Source: Gallionellales bacterium 39-52-133 | GTDB taxonomy: Bacteria > Pseudomonadota > Gammaproteobacteria > Burkholderiales > Gallionellaceae | Assembly: GCA_002278935.1 (NCBI GenBank) | Contig: NCJL01000005.1 | Location: 1-64,000, forward strand | DNA length: 64,000 bases | Direction: 5' to 3' | Part shown: piece by piece, positions 18,845 to 27,528 of the stretch | How positions within the stretch are numbered: position 1 is the stretch's first letter | Layout: each line of letters opens with the position of its first letter | The notes under the pieces: model-generated | Database searches by the model: none | Seen by the model: the letters and a program-made list of their open reading frames with translations, nothing else | Told to the model about the DNA's origin: nothing | Translations under genes and position numbers: made by a program

Positions 18845-19150
18845 ATGACATTAACTAAAGCAGAGTTGGCCGATTTGTTGTTTGAAAAAGTTGGCTTGAA
18901 CAAAAGAGAAGCAAAAGACATGGTGGAATCGTTTTTTGAAGAAATCAGACTGCAGCTTGAGCGGGGTGAAAGCGTCAAGCTGTCGGGTTTTGGTAATTTT
19001 CAATTGCGTGACAAGCCCCAGCGTCCTGGCCGCAATCCAAAAACTGGTGTTGAAATTCCCATTACAGCGCGTCGCGTAGTGACTTTCCACCCCAGTCAGA
19101 AACTTAAAAGCATGGTAGAGACAACCTATCATGGAAAATCAGACAACTAA
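18845..19150 (+). CDS. ihfA: Integration host factor subunit alpha
   Basis: A 101-aa DNA-bending protein of the HU/IHF family, [28 protein letters not shown], with [21 protein letters not shown] and [18 protein letters not shown], the beta-arm containing the intercalating Pro. It acts as a heterodimer with IhfB at WATCAANNNNTTR sites. Its 3' end overlaps the start of the MerR gene by 20 bp, indicating coupling. The dispersed IHF-like motifs in this window are possible targets. Confidence 0.97.
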   Translation: MTLTKAELADLLFEKVGLNKREAKDMVESFFEEIRLQLERGESVKLSGFGNFQLRDKPQRPGRNPKTGVEIPITARRVVTFHPSQKLKSMVETTYHGKSDN

Positions 19151-19508
19151 CGCAAGCTTGCCGCCAATACCGGCAAAGCGCTACTTCACCATCGGTGAAG
19201 TCAGTGATTTGTGCGGTGTAAAGTCCCATGTTCTGCGCTACTGGGAGCAGGAATTTACCCAGCTAAAACCGGTTAAACGCGGTGGTAACCGGCGTTATTA
19301 TCAGCATCACGAAGTGATGCTGATCCGTCGCATTCGCCAGCTGCTATATGAAGAAGGATTTACCATCAGCGGTGCACGCAGTCGTCTTGATCAGGCAGAA
19401 GACAGGCATGAAGAGAGTGTCTCCATGGCATTTTCTCCTGATCCTGGTTTCAATATGTCAGCCTTGCGCAAGGAATTGCACGATGTGCTTTCCATTCTGA
19501 GAGCGTGA
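19131..19508 (+). CDS. MerR-family transcriptional regulator
   Basis: A 125-aa protein with an N-terminal MerR helix-turn-helix ([25 protein letters not shown]) and wing ([26 protein letters not shown]). It lacks the cysteine ligand-binding loop of metal sensors and belongs to the small MerR type regularly found after ihfA. It overlaps ihfA by 20 bp. Its targets are not known. Confidence 0.92.
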   Translation: MENQTTNASLPPIPAKRYFTIGEVSDLCGVKSHVLRYWEQEFTQLKPVKRGGNRRYYQHHEVMLIRRIRQLLYEEGFTISGARSRLDQAEDRHEESVSMAFSPDPGFNMSALRKELHDVLSILRA

Positions 19509-19517
19509 TTTAGCCCA

Positions 19518-19543
19518 GCATAAAATTTATGCTCTGTTATAAT
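19518..19543 (+). promoter_or_regulatory. tRNA-Pro promoter -10 with overlapping palindrome
   Basis: TATAAT at 19538-19543 is placed correctly for the tRNA starting at 19553. The -35 region is poor, but the spacer holds a perfect palindrome, AGCATAAA-A-TTTATGCT (19518-19534), which could be an operator or the 3' hairpin of the MerR transcript. Confidence 0.5.
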
Positions 19544-19552
19544 AACGAGCTT

Positions 19553-19629
<77 letters not shown>

Positions 19630-19681
19630 GATTTGCATCAAAAGCTGAGTTCTTCAGCAAACAGACTCAACACAACAAAAT

Positions 19682-19716
19682 CAAATTCCTGACATGATAA
19701 AAACTGTCGGGAATTT
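19682..19716 (+). terminator. Probable terminator after tRNA-Pro
   Basis: AAATTCCTGACA and TGTCGGGAATTT form a 12-bp stem with one wobble pair, followed by TTCATTTG. The U tract is weak. Confidence 0.55.
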
Positions 19717-19744
19717 TCATTTGTACAGCAGGTTAAAGCTGGAG

Positions 19745-19784
19745 ATTGAACACGTCATTTGTATGGTTCAATTCAAATGACGTG
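19745..19784 (+). promoter_or_regulatory. Two interleaved inverted repeats in the tRNA-Pro to surE gap
   Basis: The 370-bp gap before surE has no gene. It contains ATTGAAC (19745-19751) with GTTCAAT (19766-19772), and CACGTCATTTG (19751-19761) with CAAATGACGTG (19774-19784), both perfect. The pairs are interleaved and share a base, so the two hairpins exclude each other, as in a switch; alternatively the 11-bp repeat is a DNA operator. The rest of the gap holds a short CTGCT/AGCAG hairpin (about 19812-19832), a possible 15-codon frame at 19938, and nothing else I can name. Confidence 0.45.
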
Positions 19785-19999
19785 CAGCTGTTTAATTTCA
19801 ACACTCTTGTCCTGCTGCGCGGAAGCAGCGCAACTGACTGTATTGCAATAAAATTATGGTATGATTCAAAGCGGTTTCCGGATTAAAGAATGTCCTGATT
19901 TATTATCTCTTGCCATTGATTTAACAGGTTGACTACATGGAAGATTTCCAAATTCCGGTAAATTTTCCAGCTTGCTCCCTATAACTTACTTTCAGTTCA

Positions 20000-20752
20000 A
20001 TGCGTATTTTACTCAGTAACGATGATGGTTATTTTGCCCCCGGTCTTGCCTGTCTGGCGGCAAGTCTGTCTGCCATAGCCGACGTGACTGTAGTTGCACC
20101 GGAACGCGATCGCAGCGGGGCCAGCAACTCACTGACGCTTGATCGCCCACTCAATTTGCGCCGCGCCGCCAATGGATTTTATTACGTCAATGGCACACCA
20201 ACTGACTGTGTTCATCTGGCTGTTACCGGCATGCTTGAAGCACAGCCTGATATGGTAATTTCCGGCATCAATGCCGGTGCCAATATGGGTGATGACACAA
20301 TTTATTCAGGTACGGTGGCCGCAGCAACGGAAGGTTTTCTGCTGGGTATTCCGGCAATTGCCGTATCGCTGGCAGGCAAGGAACTGGCACATTATGAAAC
20401 GGCCGCACGCGTTGTGGTGGAGCTGGTTCAGCGCTTTGAAAAAAATACCCATGATCACCCCTGGTTGTTGAATGTGAATGTGCCGGATATTGCCTATGAG
20501 CAATTACAGGGCAATTTGGTAACTCGTCTGGGCAAACGTCACCGTGCCGAGCCGGTTATCAAAAGCACCAATCCGCGTGGCGAGACTGTGTATTGGGTGG
20601 GCCCGGCAGGCAAGGCGCAGGATGCGGGCGAAGGAACTGATTTTCACGCCATTAATAATCGCTGCGTGTCGATTACGCCATTGCAGGTTGACCTGACACA
20701 GTTTGGCCAACTTGATGCGGTGCAGGCATGGCTGGAGAAAAGTACGGCATGA
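20000..20752 (+). CDS. surE: 5'/3'-nucleotidase SurE
   Basis: A 250-aa metal-dependent phosphatase acting on nucleoside monophosphates and short polyphosphates. It begins [16 protein letters not shown] with the metal-binding Asp pair, then [43 protein letters not shown] and [11 protein letters not shown], all family motifs. First gene of surE-pcm-nlpD; its stop overlaps the pcm start as ATGA. Confidence 0.97.
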   Translation: MRILLSNDDGYFAPGLACLAASLSAIADVTVVAPERDRSGASNSLTLDRPLNLRRAANGFYYVNGTPTDCVHLAVTGMLEAQPDMVISGINAGANMGDDTIYSGTVAAATEGFLLGIPAIAVSLAGKELAHYETAARVVVELVQRFEKNTHDHPWLLNVNVPDIAYEQLQGNLVTRLGKRHRAEPVIKSTNPRGETVYWVGPAGKAQDAGEGTDFHAINNRCVSITPLQVDLTQFGQLDAVQAWLEKSTA

Positions 20753-21408
20753 ATTCATTGCGCCACAACGGGATAGGCATGACTTCGCAGCGCACGCGTA
20801 CTCGCATGATAGAACGTCTGCGTGAACAGGGTATACGGGACGAGCTTGTTTTGGCGGCGATGAATGCTGTGCCGCGACATATGTTTGTGGAAGAGGCAAT
20901 ATCACACCTTGCTTATGATGATAAATCATTACCCATAGGTTATGCGCAAACGATTTCGCAGCCTTACATCGTAGCGAAGATGATAGAAATAATGCGCAAC
21001 GGAAAGCAACTTAATCGAATTCTGGAAGTCGGAACAGGCTGTGGCTATCAGGCGGCTGTGCTGGCACAAGTGGCACGAGAGGTTTATTCGGTGGAGCGAA
21101 TTTTGCCCCTGCATGAGCGCGCAGTGCTTACACTAAAAGAATTACAGGTGCATAACGTAAAATCGAGCTATGCGGATGGAGGTTTGGGTTTGCCTGAAAA
21201 AGCACCTTTTGATGGCATCATCATGGCAGCCGCTGCCACGCACATCCCTCAAGCTTTGCTGGACCAGCTTGCCGTTGGCGGCCGCATGGTGTTGCCGCTG
21301 GGCGCGCAGGAACAAACGCTGCATATGATAGAGCGTGATGAACAGGGCTACCGTGAAAGCAAGCTTGAAGCGGTAAAATTTGTTCCATTGTTGATGGGAA
21401 GAGCATGA
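20749..21408 (+). CDS. pcm: Protein-L-isoaspartate O-methyltransferase
   Basis: A 219-aa SAM-dependent repair enzyme that methylates isoaspartyl residues of damaged proteins. Start at the ATG overlapping the surE stop (ATGA), giving [20 protein letters not shown]. Motifs: [43 protein letters not shown] (SAM motif I) and VYSVERI. Its stop overlaps the next gene in the same way, so the three genes are coupled. Confidence 0.97.
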   Translation: MNSLRHNGIGMTSQRTRTRMIERLREQGIRDELVLAAMNAVPRHMFVEEAISHLAYDDKSLPIGYAQTISQPYIVAKMIEIMRNGKQLNRILEVGTGCGYQAAVLAQVAREVYSVERILPLHERAVLTLKELQVHNVKSSYADGGLGLPEKAPFDGIIMAAAATHIPQALLDQLAVGGRMVLPLGAQEQTLHMIERDEQGYRESKLEAVKFVPLLMGRA

Positions 21409-22343
21409 TATTTAACACTGCTACCGTCCGTTTGCTGGTATTGCTTCTGGTATTGGCGGTGCTGAGCGGCTGCAGGGCGAGCGGCAACCGTCGCGCACCC
21501 GTAGAAGAGCGCGATTCATCAGCAAGAAAAGCCCAGATGACGGCCAAAAAGCTGTCGCAGCGCGAACAGGATGCCGGTGTAAAACTCTATGTGATTCAGA
21601 AGGGCGACACCTTATATAGCATTGCCTTTGATAATGGCCTGGACTATCGTGAAGTTGCCGAGCAGAACAATATTGAAAATCCAGCTGCTATCCAGATTGG
21701 GCAGCAAATAAAATTACTTCCTTCTGAAGATTTGCCCGGAGAGCGTCCACGTGTTGAAAGTAAGCCTGGCACACCCGTTGCACCACTGCTGATTGCAAAA
21801 AAAGTTCAGCCAAAATTGGGAAAACTGCCTTATTCAGAACAGGCTGTGGCGCAAATTGAAAGAATGCAACTGGAGTCTGCATCACCTGTTCCAGCAACTC
21901 CCATTGCCGTTGTAACTGTGCCGACAGTAAAGACGGTAGCTCAAGAAGCAAGCGGCGGACCGGATGACACGCTGGAGTGGGCTATGCCAACCAGGGGTAA
22001 GGTGATCGCCGAGTATTCGGAAAGTGGCAATCGCAAGGGGGTCGATTTTTCCGGGATAAAAGGCCAGCCTGTGCTTGCCAGTGAATCAGGCAAGGTGGTG
22101 TATAGCGGTAGTGGCCTGCGCGGATATGGCAAACTGGTCATAATCAAGCACAACAAAACGTTCCTCAGTGCCTATGCGCACAATGAGCAAATCCTGGTGA
22201 GGGAGGGGCAGAGTGTCAGCAGGGGGCAAAAGATTGCCGAAATGGGTAATACGGATGCCGATCAAGTCAAATTACATTTTGAAATTCGCAAGTTTGGCAA
22301 GCCGGTTGACCCCGCCAAATTTCTGAATTTGTCCAAGTCTTGA
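21405..22343 (+). CDS. nlpD: NlpD-type lipoprotein: LysM plus LytM (M23) domain
   Basis: A 312-aa lipoprotein with lipobox LSGC near residue 23. LysM domain at about 58-105 (YVIQKGDTLYSIAFDNGL), a Pro/Val-rich linker, and a LytM/M23 domain from about 200 to the end (KGVDFSGIKGQPVLAS, YGKLVIIKHNKTFLSAYAHN, LHFEIRKFGKPVDP). The first zinc-binding His of active M23 enzymes is replaced (KGVD), as in E. coli NlpD, so it should activate an amidase rather than cut peptidoglycan itself. It overlaps pcm by 4 bp. The usual next gene, rpoS, is absent. Confidence 0.9.
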   Translation: MIFNTATVRLLVLLLVLAVLSGCRASGNRRAPVEERDSSARKAQMTAKKLSQREQDAGVKLYVIQKGDTLYSIAFDNGLDYREVAEQNNIENPAAIQIGQQIKLLPSEDLPGERPRVESKPGTPVAPLLIAKKVQPKLGKLPYSEQAVAQIERMQLESASPVPATPIAVVTVPTVKTVAQEASGGPDDTLEWAMPTRGKVIAEYSESGNRKGVDFSGIKGQPVLASESGKVVYSGSGLRGYGKLVIIKHNKTFLSAYAHNEQILVREGQSVSRGQKIAEMGNTDADQVKLHFEIRKFGKPVDPAKFLNLSKS

Positions 22344-23194
22344 AGAATGGCGATTTAAACGTTATCGATCACAGTCGCGACAGTGCAGGTTTGCACTATG
22401 TCTATCCGGTTGTGTCACGTCGTGCCGGCGGGGTTTCGGTTGGCATCAATCTCAATACCAATAATGCCTGCAATTGGCGTTGTATTTATTGCCAGGTGCC
22501 CGATTTAAAGCTGGGTGCAGCGCCCGCAATTGACCTGCCCCTGCTGGAAAAGGAATTGCGTGAATTTTTGCAGGAATTGCTGCATGGCGATTTTATGCAG
22601 CAGCGCGTACCGGAAGGTGCGCGACGCATCAATGATATTGCCTTGTCCGGCAATGGTGAACCCACCAGCGCGAAAGAATTTGTGCAGGTGATTGCACTGA
22701 TAGGCAGGTTGCAAAAAGAGCTCGCGTTGCCTCCCCATATCAAACTCATCCTCATTACCAATGGTAGCCTGATGCACCGTCCTGAAGTGCAACAAGGCGT
22801 GCGGCAGATGGCCGGCTTTAATGGGGAATTATGGTTCAAGCTGGACAGGGCCAGTGAGGCGGGTATGCAGGCGGTGAACAGTACGCAGGCTAGCATGGAA
22901 AATGTACGCAAGAACCTGCTGACGGCGATTTCGCTGTGTCCTGTCTGGTTGCAGACCTGCTGGTTTGCACTGGACGGTCAGGCGCCCGCTAGACAGGATG
23001 AGGACGACTATCTGGAATTTATCGCGGGCCTGCTGCGTGACAATATCAAACCGCAGGGCGTGTTGCTTTACACGCTTGCGCGTCCTTCGCAGCAGCCCGA
23101 AGCTGCGCACCTGCAAGCCTTGTCGCAACTGCAGATGCAAGCTTTTGCCGAACGAATCAGGGCGCAGGGTCTGGCAGTCAATGTATCCGCATAG
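22340..23194 (+). CDS. Radical SAM protein of unknown substrate
   Basis: A 284-aa protein starting at a TTG that overlaps the nlpD stop, so it is coupled to that gene. NACNWRCIYCQ gives the CxxxCxxC iron-sulfur motif near residue 45, followed by ALSGNGEPTSAKEF (the GGEP-like SAM-binding motif) and ILITNGSLMHRPEV. No extra C-terminal cluster-binding cysteines of the SPASM type are visible. Radical SAM fold is clear; the reaction is not. It takes the place of rpoS in the usual surE-pcm-nlpD-rpoS order. Confidence 0.85.
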   Translation: MKNGDLNVIDHSRDSAGLHYVYPVVSRRAGGVSVGINLNTNNACNWRCIYCQVPDLKLGAAPAIDLPLLEKELREFLQELLHGDFMQQRVPEGARRINDIALSGNGEPTSAKEFVQVIALIGRLQKELALPPHIKLILITNGSLMHRPEVQQGVRQMAGFNGELWFKLDRASEAGMQAVNSTQASMENVRKNLLTAISLCPVWLQTCWFALDGQAPARQDEDDYLEFIAGLLRDNIKPQGVLLYTLARPSQQPEAAHLQALSQLQMQAFAERIRAQGLAVNVSA

Positions 23195-23285
23195 AATACA
23201 GCGATACTTATGTTGACCTGTGCAGATGATAAAATCTGCTCTGCAGGGTATCTTCAATTCAGGTAATTGTGACGGAGTTTCTATT

Positions 23286-23318
23286 AATTTATTCAATATA
23301 ATCAAGTACTTATGACTT
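23286..23318 (+). promoter_or_regulatory. IHF-like dispersed motif, copy 3
   Basis: TTATTCAATAT leads into AATCAAGTACTTA (23300-23312), an exact WATCAANNNNTTR match. It lies in the 224-bp gap between the radical SAM gene and the GGDEF/EAL gene, which holds nothing else I recognise. Confidence 0.5.
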
Positions 23319-23418
23319 ATGCTTGAATTGTGTAAATGCTTAATCAAGTTGTTCCCGAACTCATTGTTGCCACGTTTTTCAAGCAGCCAGCGTTGCGTAA
23401 ATTTATTTTGAGGTGTGT

Positions 23419-25338
23419 ATGTCTTTAATGCGTCAGTTGTGGCTGGCAGTCATCATTGCGGCAGTGGTCGCATTTGTGGGTAGTCTGTTTATCAGTATCT
23501 GGTCCGCACAAACCTATCTGTCGCAACAGCTTGAACGTAAAAACATTGAAATTGCCAATGCACTGGCGCTGTCCATCACGCATCTTGACAAGGACAAGGC
23601 CATGATAGATCTGCAAGTTGCCGCCTTGTTCGATTCCAGACATTACCAGTCGATTTCAGTGAGCGACTCGCTGGGACGTGTAATTTCACAGCGCAAGCAG
23701 GAAAAACTGGATACGGATGTGCCCTTATGGTTTGTGCAATTGTTTGCAATAGACTCCAGGCCCGGCATTGCGGAAATCAGCACAAGCCGTGACAAATATG
23801 GTGCGGTGCAAGTGATAAGCCACAACCAGTTTGCCTATCGCGCGTTATGGAAACAATCCAGAAATTTATTGTTCTGGTTTAGCCTGGTGGGTGTGATTTT
23901 CGGAATGCTGGCTATGCTGGTATTGCGATCAATCGGACGCTCCCTCGACATGGTCGTCAGCCAGGCTGGTGCCATCGGTGAGCGGCGGCTGATGACGATA
24001 GCCGAGCCCAGAATCAAGGAGCTAAAAGCCCTGGCCCGCGCCATGAATGGCATGGTTGAGCGAATCTGGCGCTTGTTTAATGATGAAGCCGCGCGTATTG
24101 ACGAATTGCGCCGCCGCGTAAACTACGACCATCTGACCAGCCTGCCCAATCGCGACTATTTTCTGGCGCATCTAAGGGCCCAGTTGACGGCCACAGAAGC
24201 CGCACAGTGCGGGGTGGTCGTGCTGATACGATTGTCGGATTTAAACCAAATCAATCTGGTACTCGGTCATCTCGAAACCGACAATCTGCTGCGTGCGATC
24301 GCGCAAGTTGCATTGAATTTTTCCATGCAACATGAGGATGCGCTGTCGGGTCGAATCAAGGCAGGCGAAATTGCCATCATGCTGCCGGGTGAGTGCGACC
24401 AGCATAAAGTGGCGCAGCAAATAACTGAAGCGCTCAAAGCGAGGCTGCAGGATAAATGGACCAGTCTGACCGATATTTATCAGCTGGGTGCCATACGTTA
24501 TGAACGGACAGCCAGTCTGGTCGACATTATGTCCAGGGTCGATCACGCGCTCACGCTGGCCGAGGGTGAAGGCCCTAACTCCAGCCATGCGCTTGAAAGT
24601 GATGAGCAGATGAATGTGATGCCTGGAGAACAGTGGCACAACCTCATCATGCATGCGGTAGAAGCGGGGGGGCTGAAGCTGGTGTTTTATCCCGTTGTTA
24701 ATAAGGATGGCGTGATGCTGCATCAGGAGGGCATGGTTCGTTTGCAGGCAGAGGCAGGCAAACCCTTGGTGCTGGCCGGGGAGTTTATGCCCATAGTGTC
24801 GCATTTTAATTTGACGCCAATGGTTGATCTGGAAGTGATCCGTCTGGCCATCAGGCAGCTGGCAACCATACCCGAGCATATTGCGATCAACCTTTCGGCG
24901 GCTTCAATAGCCAACTGGACCTTCCGCACAGAACTTTCAAAATTGCTGCGCAGACATCCGGAGGTTTGCTCGCGTTTGTGGCTGGAGGTTTCGGAATACG
25001 GAGCGTTTAAACATTTTGATGCCTTCAAGGATATCTGTTTTGCGCTGAAGGCACTGGGTTGCCATGTGGGTGTAGAACAATTCGGCCAGCGCCTGTCAGA
25101 AATCAAGAAAATTACCGAGCTGGGTCTGGATTACGTCAAGTTGCATTCCAGTCTGGTGGATGGCATTGAAGAAAATACCGGCAATCAGGAATTCATCCGG
25201 CGCTTTTGCGAAGTCGTGCATACGGTTGGCGTAGGCGTCATTGCCGTCGGTGTGCATACCGATGCAGAGTGGAAAATGCTAAGAGTGCTTGGAGTGGATG
25301 CAGCCACCGGCCCCGCCATTGCAGGCGTTAAATATTGA
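23419..25338 (+). CDS. LapD-like membrane receptor with degenerate GGDEF and EAL domains
   Basis: A 639-aa inner-membrane protein. Start at the ATG giving MSLMRQLWLAV; a GTG two codons upstream is possible. Transmembrane helix (8-30), a periplasmic domain of LapD/MoxY type (about 30-150), second helix, HAMP (about 165-215), GGDEF-like domain (LTSLPNRDYFLAHL, but the signature is RIKAGEIAIML, so inactive), and an EAL-like domain whose EAL box reads QEGMVRL, also inactive. Such proteins bind c-di-GMP and signal across the membrane, in LapD by sequestering the protease LapG. No LapG or LapA adhesin gene is seen nearby. Confidence 0.85.
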   Translation: MSLMRQLWLAVIIAAVVAFVGSLFISIWSAQTYLSQQLERKNIEIANALALSITHLDKDKAMIDLQVAALFDSRHYQSISVSDSLGRVISQRKQEKLDTDVPLWFVQLFAIDSRPGIAEISTSRDKYGAVQVISHNQFAYRALWKQSRNLLFWFSLVGVIFGMLAMLVLRSIGRSLDMVVSQAGAIGERRLMTIAEPRIKELKALARAMNGMVERIWRLFNDEAARIDELRRRVNYDHLTSLPNRDYFLAHLRAQLTATEAAQCGVVVLIRLSDLNQINLVLGHLETDNLLRAIAQVALNFSMQHEDALSGRIKAGEIAIMLPGECDQHKVAQQITEALKARLQDKWTSLTDIYQLGAIRYERTASLVDIMSRVDHALTLAEGEGPNSSHALESDEQMNVMPGEQWHNLIMHAVEAGGLKLVFYPVVNKDGVMLHQEGMVRLQAEAGKPLVLAGEFMPIVSHFNLTPMVDLEVIRLAIRQLATIPEHIAINLSAASIANWTFRTELSKLLRRHPEVCSRLWLEVSEYGAFKHFDAFKDICFALKALGCHVGVEQFGQRLSEIKKITELGLDYVKLHSSLVDGIEENTGNQEFIRRFCEVVHTVGVGVIAVGVHTDAEWKMLRVLGVDAATGPAIAGVKY

Positions 25339-25357
25339 ATACAATCAAATTGTTGCG
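25331..25357 (+). promoter_or_regulatory. IHF-like dispersed motif, copy 4
   Basis: AATATT (25331-25336) then AATCAAATTGTTG (25343-25355), an exact consensus match. It overlaps the stop codon of the GGDEF/EAL gene in the convergent gap with the globin gene. Confidence 0.5.
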
Positions 25358-25364
25358 GTAGCAA

Positions 25365-25754
25365 TTACTGGTTGCGCATATGATCAGCAACACCGGCAAA
25401 GGCTGTCGCAAGGTCTTTGCGCAAGGCCTCATCCTCAACGACTTCCTGCAAGGCTTTATTCATGCACAGCATCCACTGATCGCGTTCGGCATTGCCGATG
25501 GCAAAGGGCAGGTGGCGGCGACGCAACATGGGGTGGCCGTATTCCTGAATAAAGAGTTGCGGGCCACCCATCCAGCCGGACAGAAACTTGAACAGTTTGT
25601 CTTCCGAATTTTGCAAATCTTCCGCATGCATTTTGCGGATGCCGTAGGACTCCGGCAATTCATCCATAATCTGATAGAAGCGGTGCACCAGGGTGCGCAC
25701 TTTTTCTGCGCCGCCTATGCGTTGGTAATGCGTGAGATTTGTTTCTGTTTGCAT
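25365..25754 (-). CDS. Group II truncated hemoglobin
   Basis: A 129-aa globin of the two-over-two type. YGHPMLRRRHLPFAIG contains the proximal haem His and the group II signature; RDQWMLCM carries the conserved Trp at G8. Group II truncated globins bind O2 tightly and are proposed to act in O2 or NO chemistry. Convergent with the GGDEF/EAL gene; the sugar-kinase gene lies 27 bp upstream on the same strand. Confidence 0.92.
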   Translation of the reverse strand: MQTETNLTHYQRIGGAEKVRTLVHRFYQIMDELPESYGIRKMHAEDLQNSEDKLFKFLSGWMGGPQLFIQEYGHPMLRRRHLPFAIGNAERDQWMLCMNKALQEVVEDEALRKDLATAFAGVADHMRNQ

Positions 25755-25781
25755 GAGTGATTCTTAAGTTTCTTATGTTGT

Positions 25782-27029
25782 TTAAATTATAGCAGCGCGT
25801 TTGGCTAACAGTGCCGCGCCATAGGCTGCGTCAGTGTGTTGTGCTGTTGTTACCGGCACCCGCAGCAAGCGACTGCGTATTTGCTGCCATGCCTTGTTTT
25901 CTGCGCCACCACCACAGGTCGTCACCGAAGTGAGCGGCGTTGCACCCAGCTCGATCAGCCTGGCATAGCCGTCAGCTTCAATACGGCTTAAACCCTGTAA
26001 CAGCCCGTGCAGAAACAATGCATCGTCTGCCGGATGCGGACTCAAACGCGGCTCAAGTTTGGGGTTGTTGTGCGGAAAGCGCTCACCAGTTGCGGGTAGC
26101 GGGTAATAGTCGAGCGGACTGTCTTGTGATGCGTCTATGTGCCCGCTGAGTGTCACAAGTTGCGAATCAGTAAAATATTTTTTTAACACGCCGCCACCTG
26201 CATTGGACGCGCCCCCGGCCAGCCACAAATCTCCAAAGCGGTGGCTGTACACGCCGTATTGAGCCGCCTCCACCCGCGTTGCAGAGAGGAGTTTCAATAC
26301 CAGCGTCGTGCCCAGCGAAGTGACGGCCGCACCCGGCAAATGCACATCGGCGGCGATAAAGGCGGCGATGCTGTCAGTGGTGCCGGCATGGACGGTGCAG
26401 GCTGGATTGATATTGAAATGTTGTGCCAGGGCAGGATTGATTTCCTTGAGCAGGCTGCCCGGCGCGAGCACATGAGGCAACAAATGGGCATGCGGCAGGC
26501 GCATGATCCATTCCGGCCAGCACAAGTGCTCGACGTCATAGCCAGTCTTGAGGGCGTTGTGAAAATCCGAGATGCCGCCGCTGCCCGTCAATAGTGCGCT
26601 GAGCCAGTCGGCCTGATGCATGAAATGTGCGGCATTTCCCGGCTCGCTGTGCCGGGTCAGCCACAGAAATTTGGCGAGACCCGAGCTGGCACTGCATACG
26701 CTGTGCCCGGTCGGGGCGAGCTGCTCCAGTTCCAGGGCCTCGGCATGTGCCCGGGTATCGTGATAGAGCAGGGCCGGAGAAACAGGTTGCAGATCAATAT
26801 CACATAGCAGAACGGTGGCCGAGGTTGCATCTACTGCAATGCGCTGCAAGCCAGCAGCAACTGGCAATGGCAACTGCTTGAGCAGGGTAAGCAGCGCTTC
26901 GCGCCAGTCATCGGGTGTTTGCTTGGCCACATCACAATACGGGATGCGATCTTCATGCACGACGGTATCGGCATTATCCAGCACACAGGCACGCGCGCCG
27001 CTGGTGCCGAAGTCCAGGCCAAGATACAT
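25782..27029 (-). CDS. FGGY-family carbohydrate kinase
   Basis: A 415-aa ASKHA-fold sugar kinase. The phosphate-binding loop is GLDFGTSGARACVLD at the N-terminus; HAGTTDSIAAFIA lies in the middle and VTTCGGGAENKAWQQI in the C-terminal FGGY domain. It is shorter than xylulokinase (about 480 aa) and similar to the short FGGY kinases often called ribulokinase- or xylulokinase-like; the substrate is not predictable. Its ATG directly abuts the queF stop, so the two are likely co-transcribed. Confidence 0.88.
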   Translation of the reverse strand: MYLGLDFGTSGARACVLDNADTVVHEDRIPYCDVAKQTPDDWREALLTLLKQLPLPVAAGLQRIAVDATSATVLLCDIDLQPVSPALLYHDTRAHAEALELEQLAPTGHSVCSASSGLAKFLWLTRHSEPGNAAHFMHQADWLSALLTGSGGISDFHNALKTGYDVEHLCWPEWIMRLPHAHLLPHVLAPGSLLKEINPALAQHFNINPACTVHAGTTDSIAAFIAADVHLPGAAVTSLGTTLVLKLLSATRVEAAQYGVYSHRFGDLWLAGGASNAGGGVLKKYFTDSQLVTLSGHIDASQDSPLDYYPLPATGERFPHNNPKLEPRLSPHPADDALFLHGLLQGLSRIEADGYARLIELGATPLTSVTTCGGGAENKAWQQIRSRLLRVPVTTAQHTDAAYGAALLAKRAAII

Positions 27030-27449
27030 TTAGCCGCGTGTATTGGACTGCGTTTCAAAACTCGCCAGCTCAACCCGTGGCAGCGGCTGCCAGCCCGGCC
27101 TGCGGTGCTCGGCGATGACATTGGTGAAGATGCCGCCGCGCACGTAGAATTTGGCGGTGAGACGCATGAAGCGCGGCTGGGTGGCAGCCACCAGATCGTC
27201 CAGTATGCGGTTGGTCATATCCTCGTGGAAGTGACCCTCTTCGCGGAACGACCACATATACAGCTTGAGGCTTTTCAGCTCGACACAGGCCGCATCGGGA
27301 ATGTAATCCAGAATCAGCGTGGCAAAATCCGGTTGTCCGGTTTTGGGGCACAGACAGGTAAATTCCGGAATTTCCATATGGATATGGTAGTCGCGGCCGG
27401 GCGTGGGGTTCGGAAAGGTTTCCAGGTTTTTGCTGGCTTGTGTCGTCAT
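27030..27449 (-). CDS. queF: NADPH-dependent 7-cyano-7-deazaguanine reductase
   Basis: A 139-aa short (type I) QueF that reduces preQ0 to preQ1 in queuosine biosynthesis. [16 protein letters not shown] holds the catalytic Cys (CPxTG) and the Asp; [18 protein letters not shown] carries the conserved Glu/His substrate-binding motif. Divergent from smc, with 79 bp between start codons. Confidence 0.96.
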   Translation of the reverse strand: MTTQASKNLETFPNPTPGRDYHIHMEIPEFTCLCPKTGQPDFATLILDYIPDAACVELKSLKLYMWSFREEGHFHEDMTNRILDDLVAATQPRFMRLTAKFYVRGGIFTNVIAEHRRPGWQPLPRVELASFETQSNTRG

Positions 27450-27528
27450 TTTGAATTGTGGGGTGTGTCAGTTAGAATGCTGGGTATTATATCGCCGCAA
27501 CCAACTATATCGCCATACACAGGTCAAA

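Noticed and set aside
19938..19984. 15-codon frame MEDFQIPVNFPACSL upstream of surE
   Set aside because: No ribosome site and no regulatory logic seen; noted only as a possible leader peptide.
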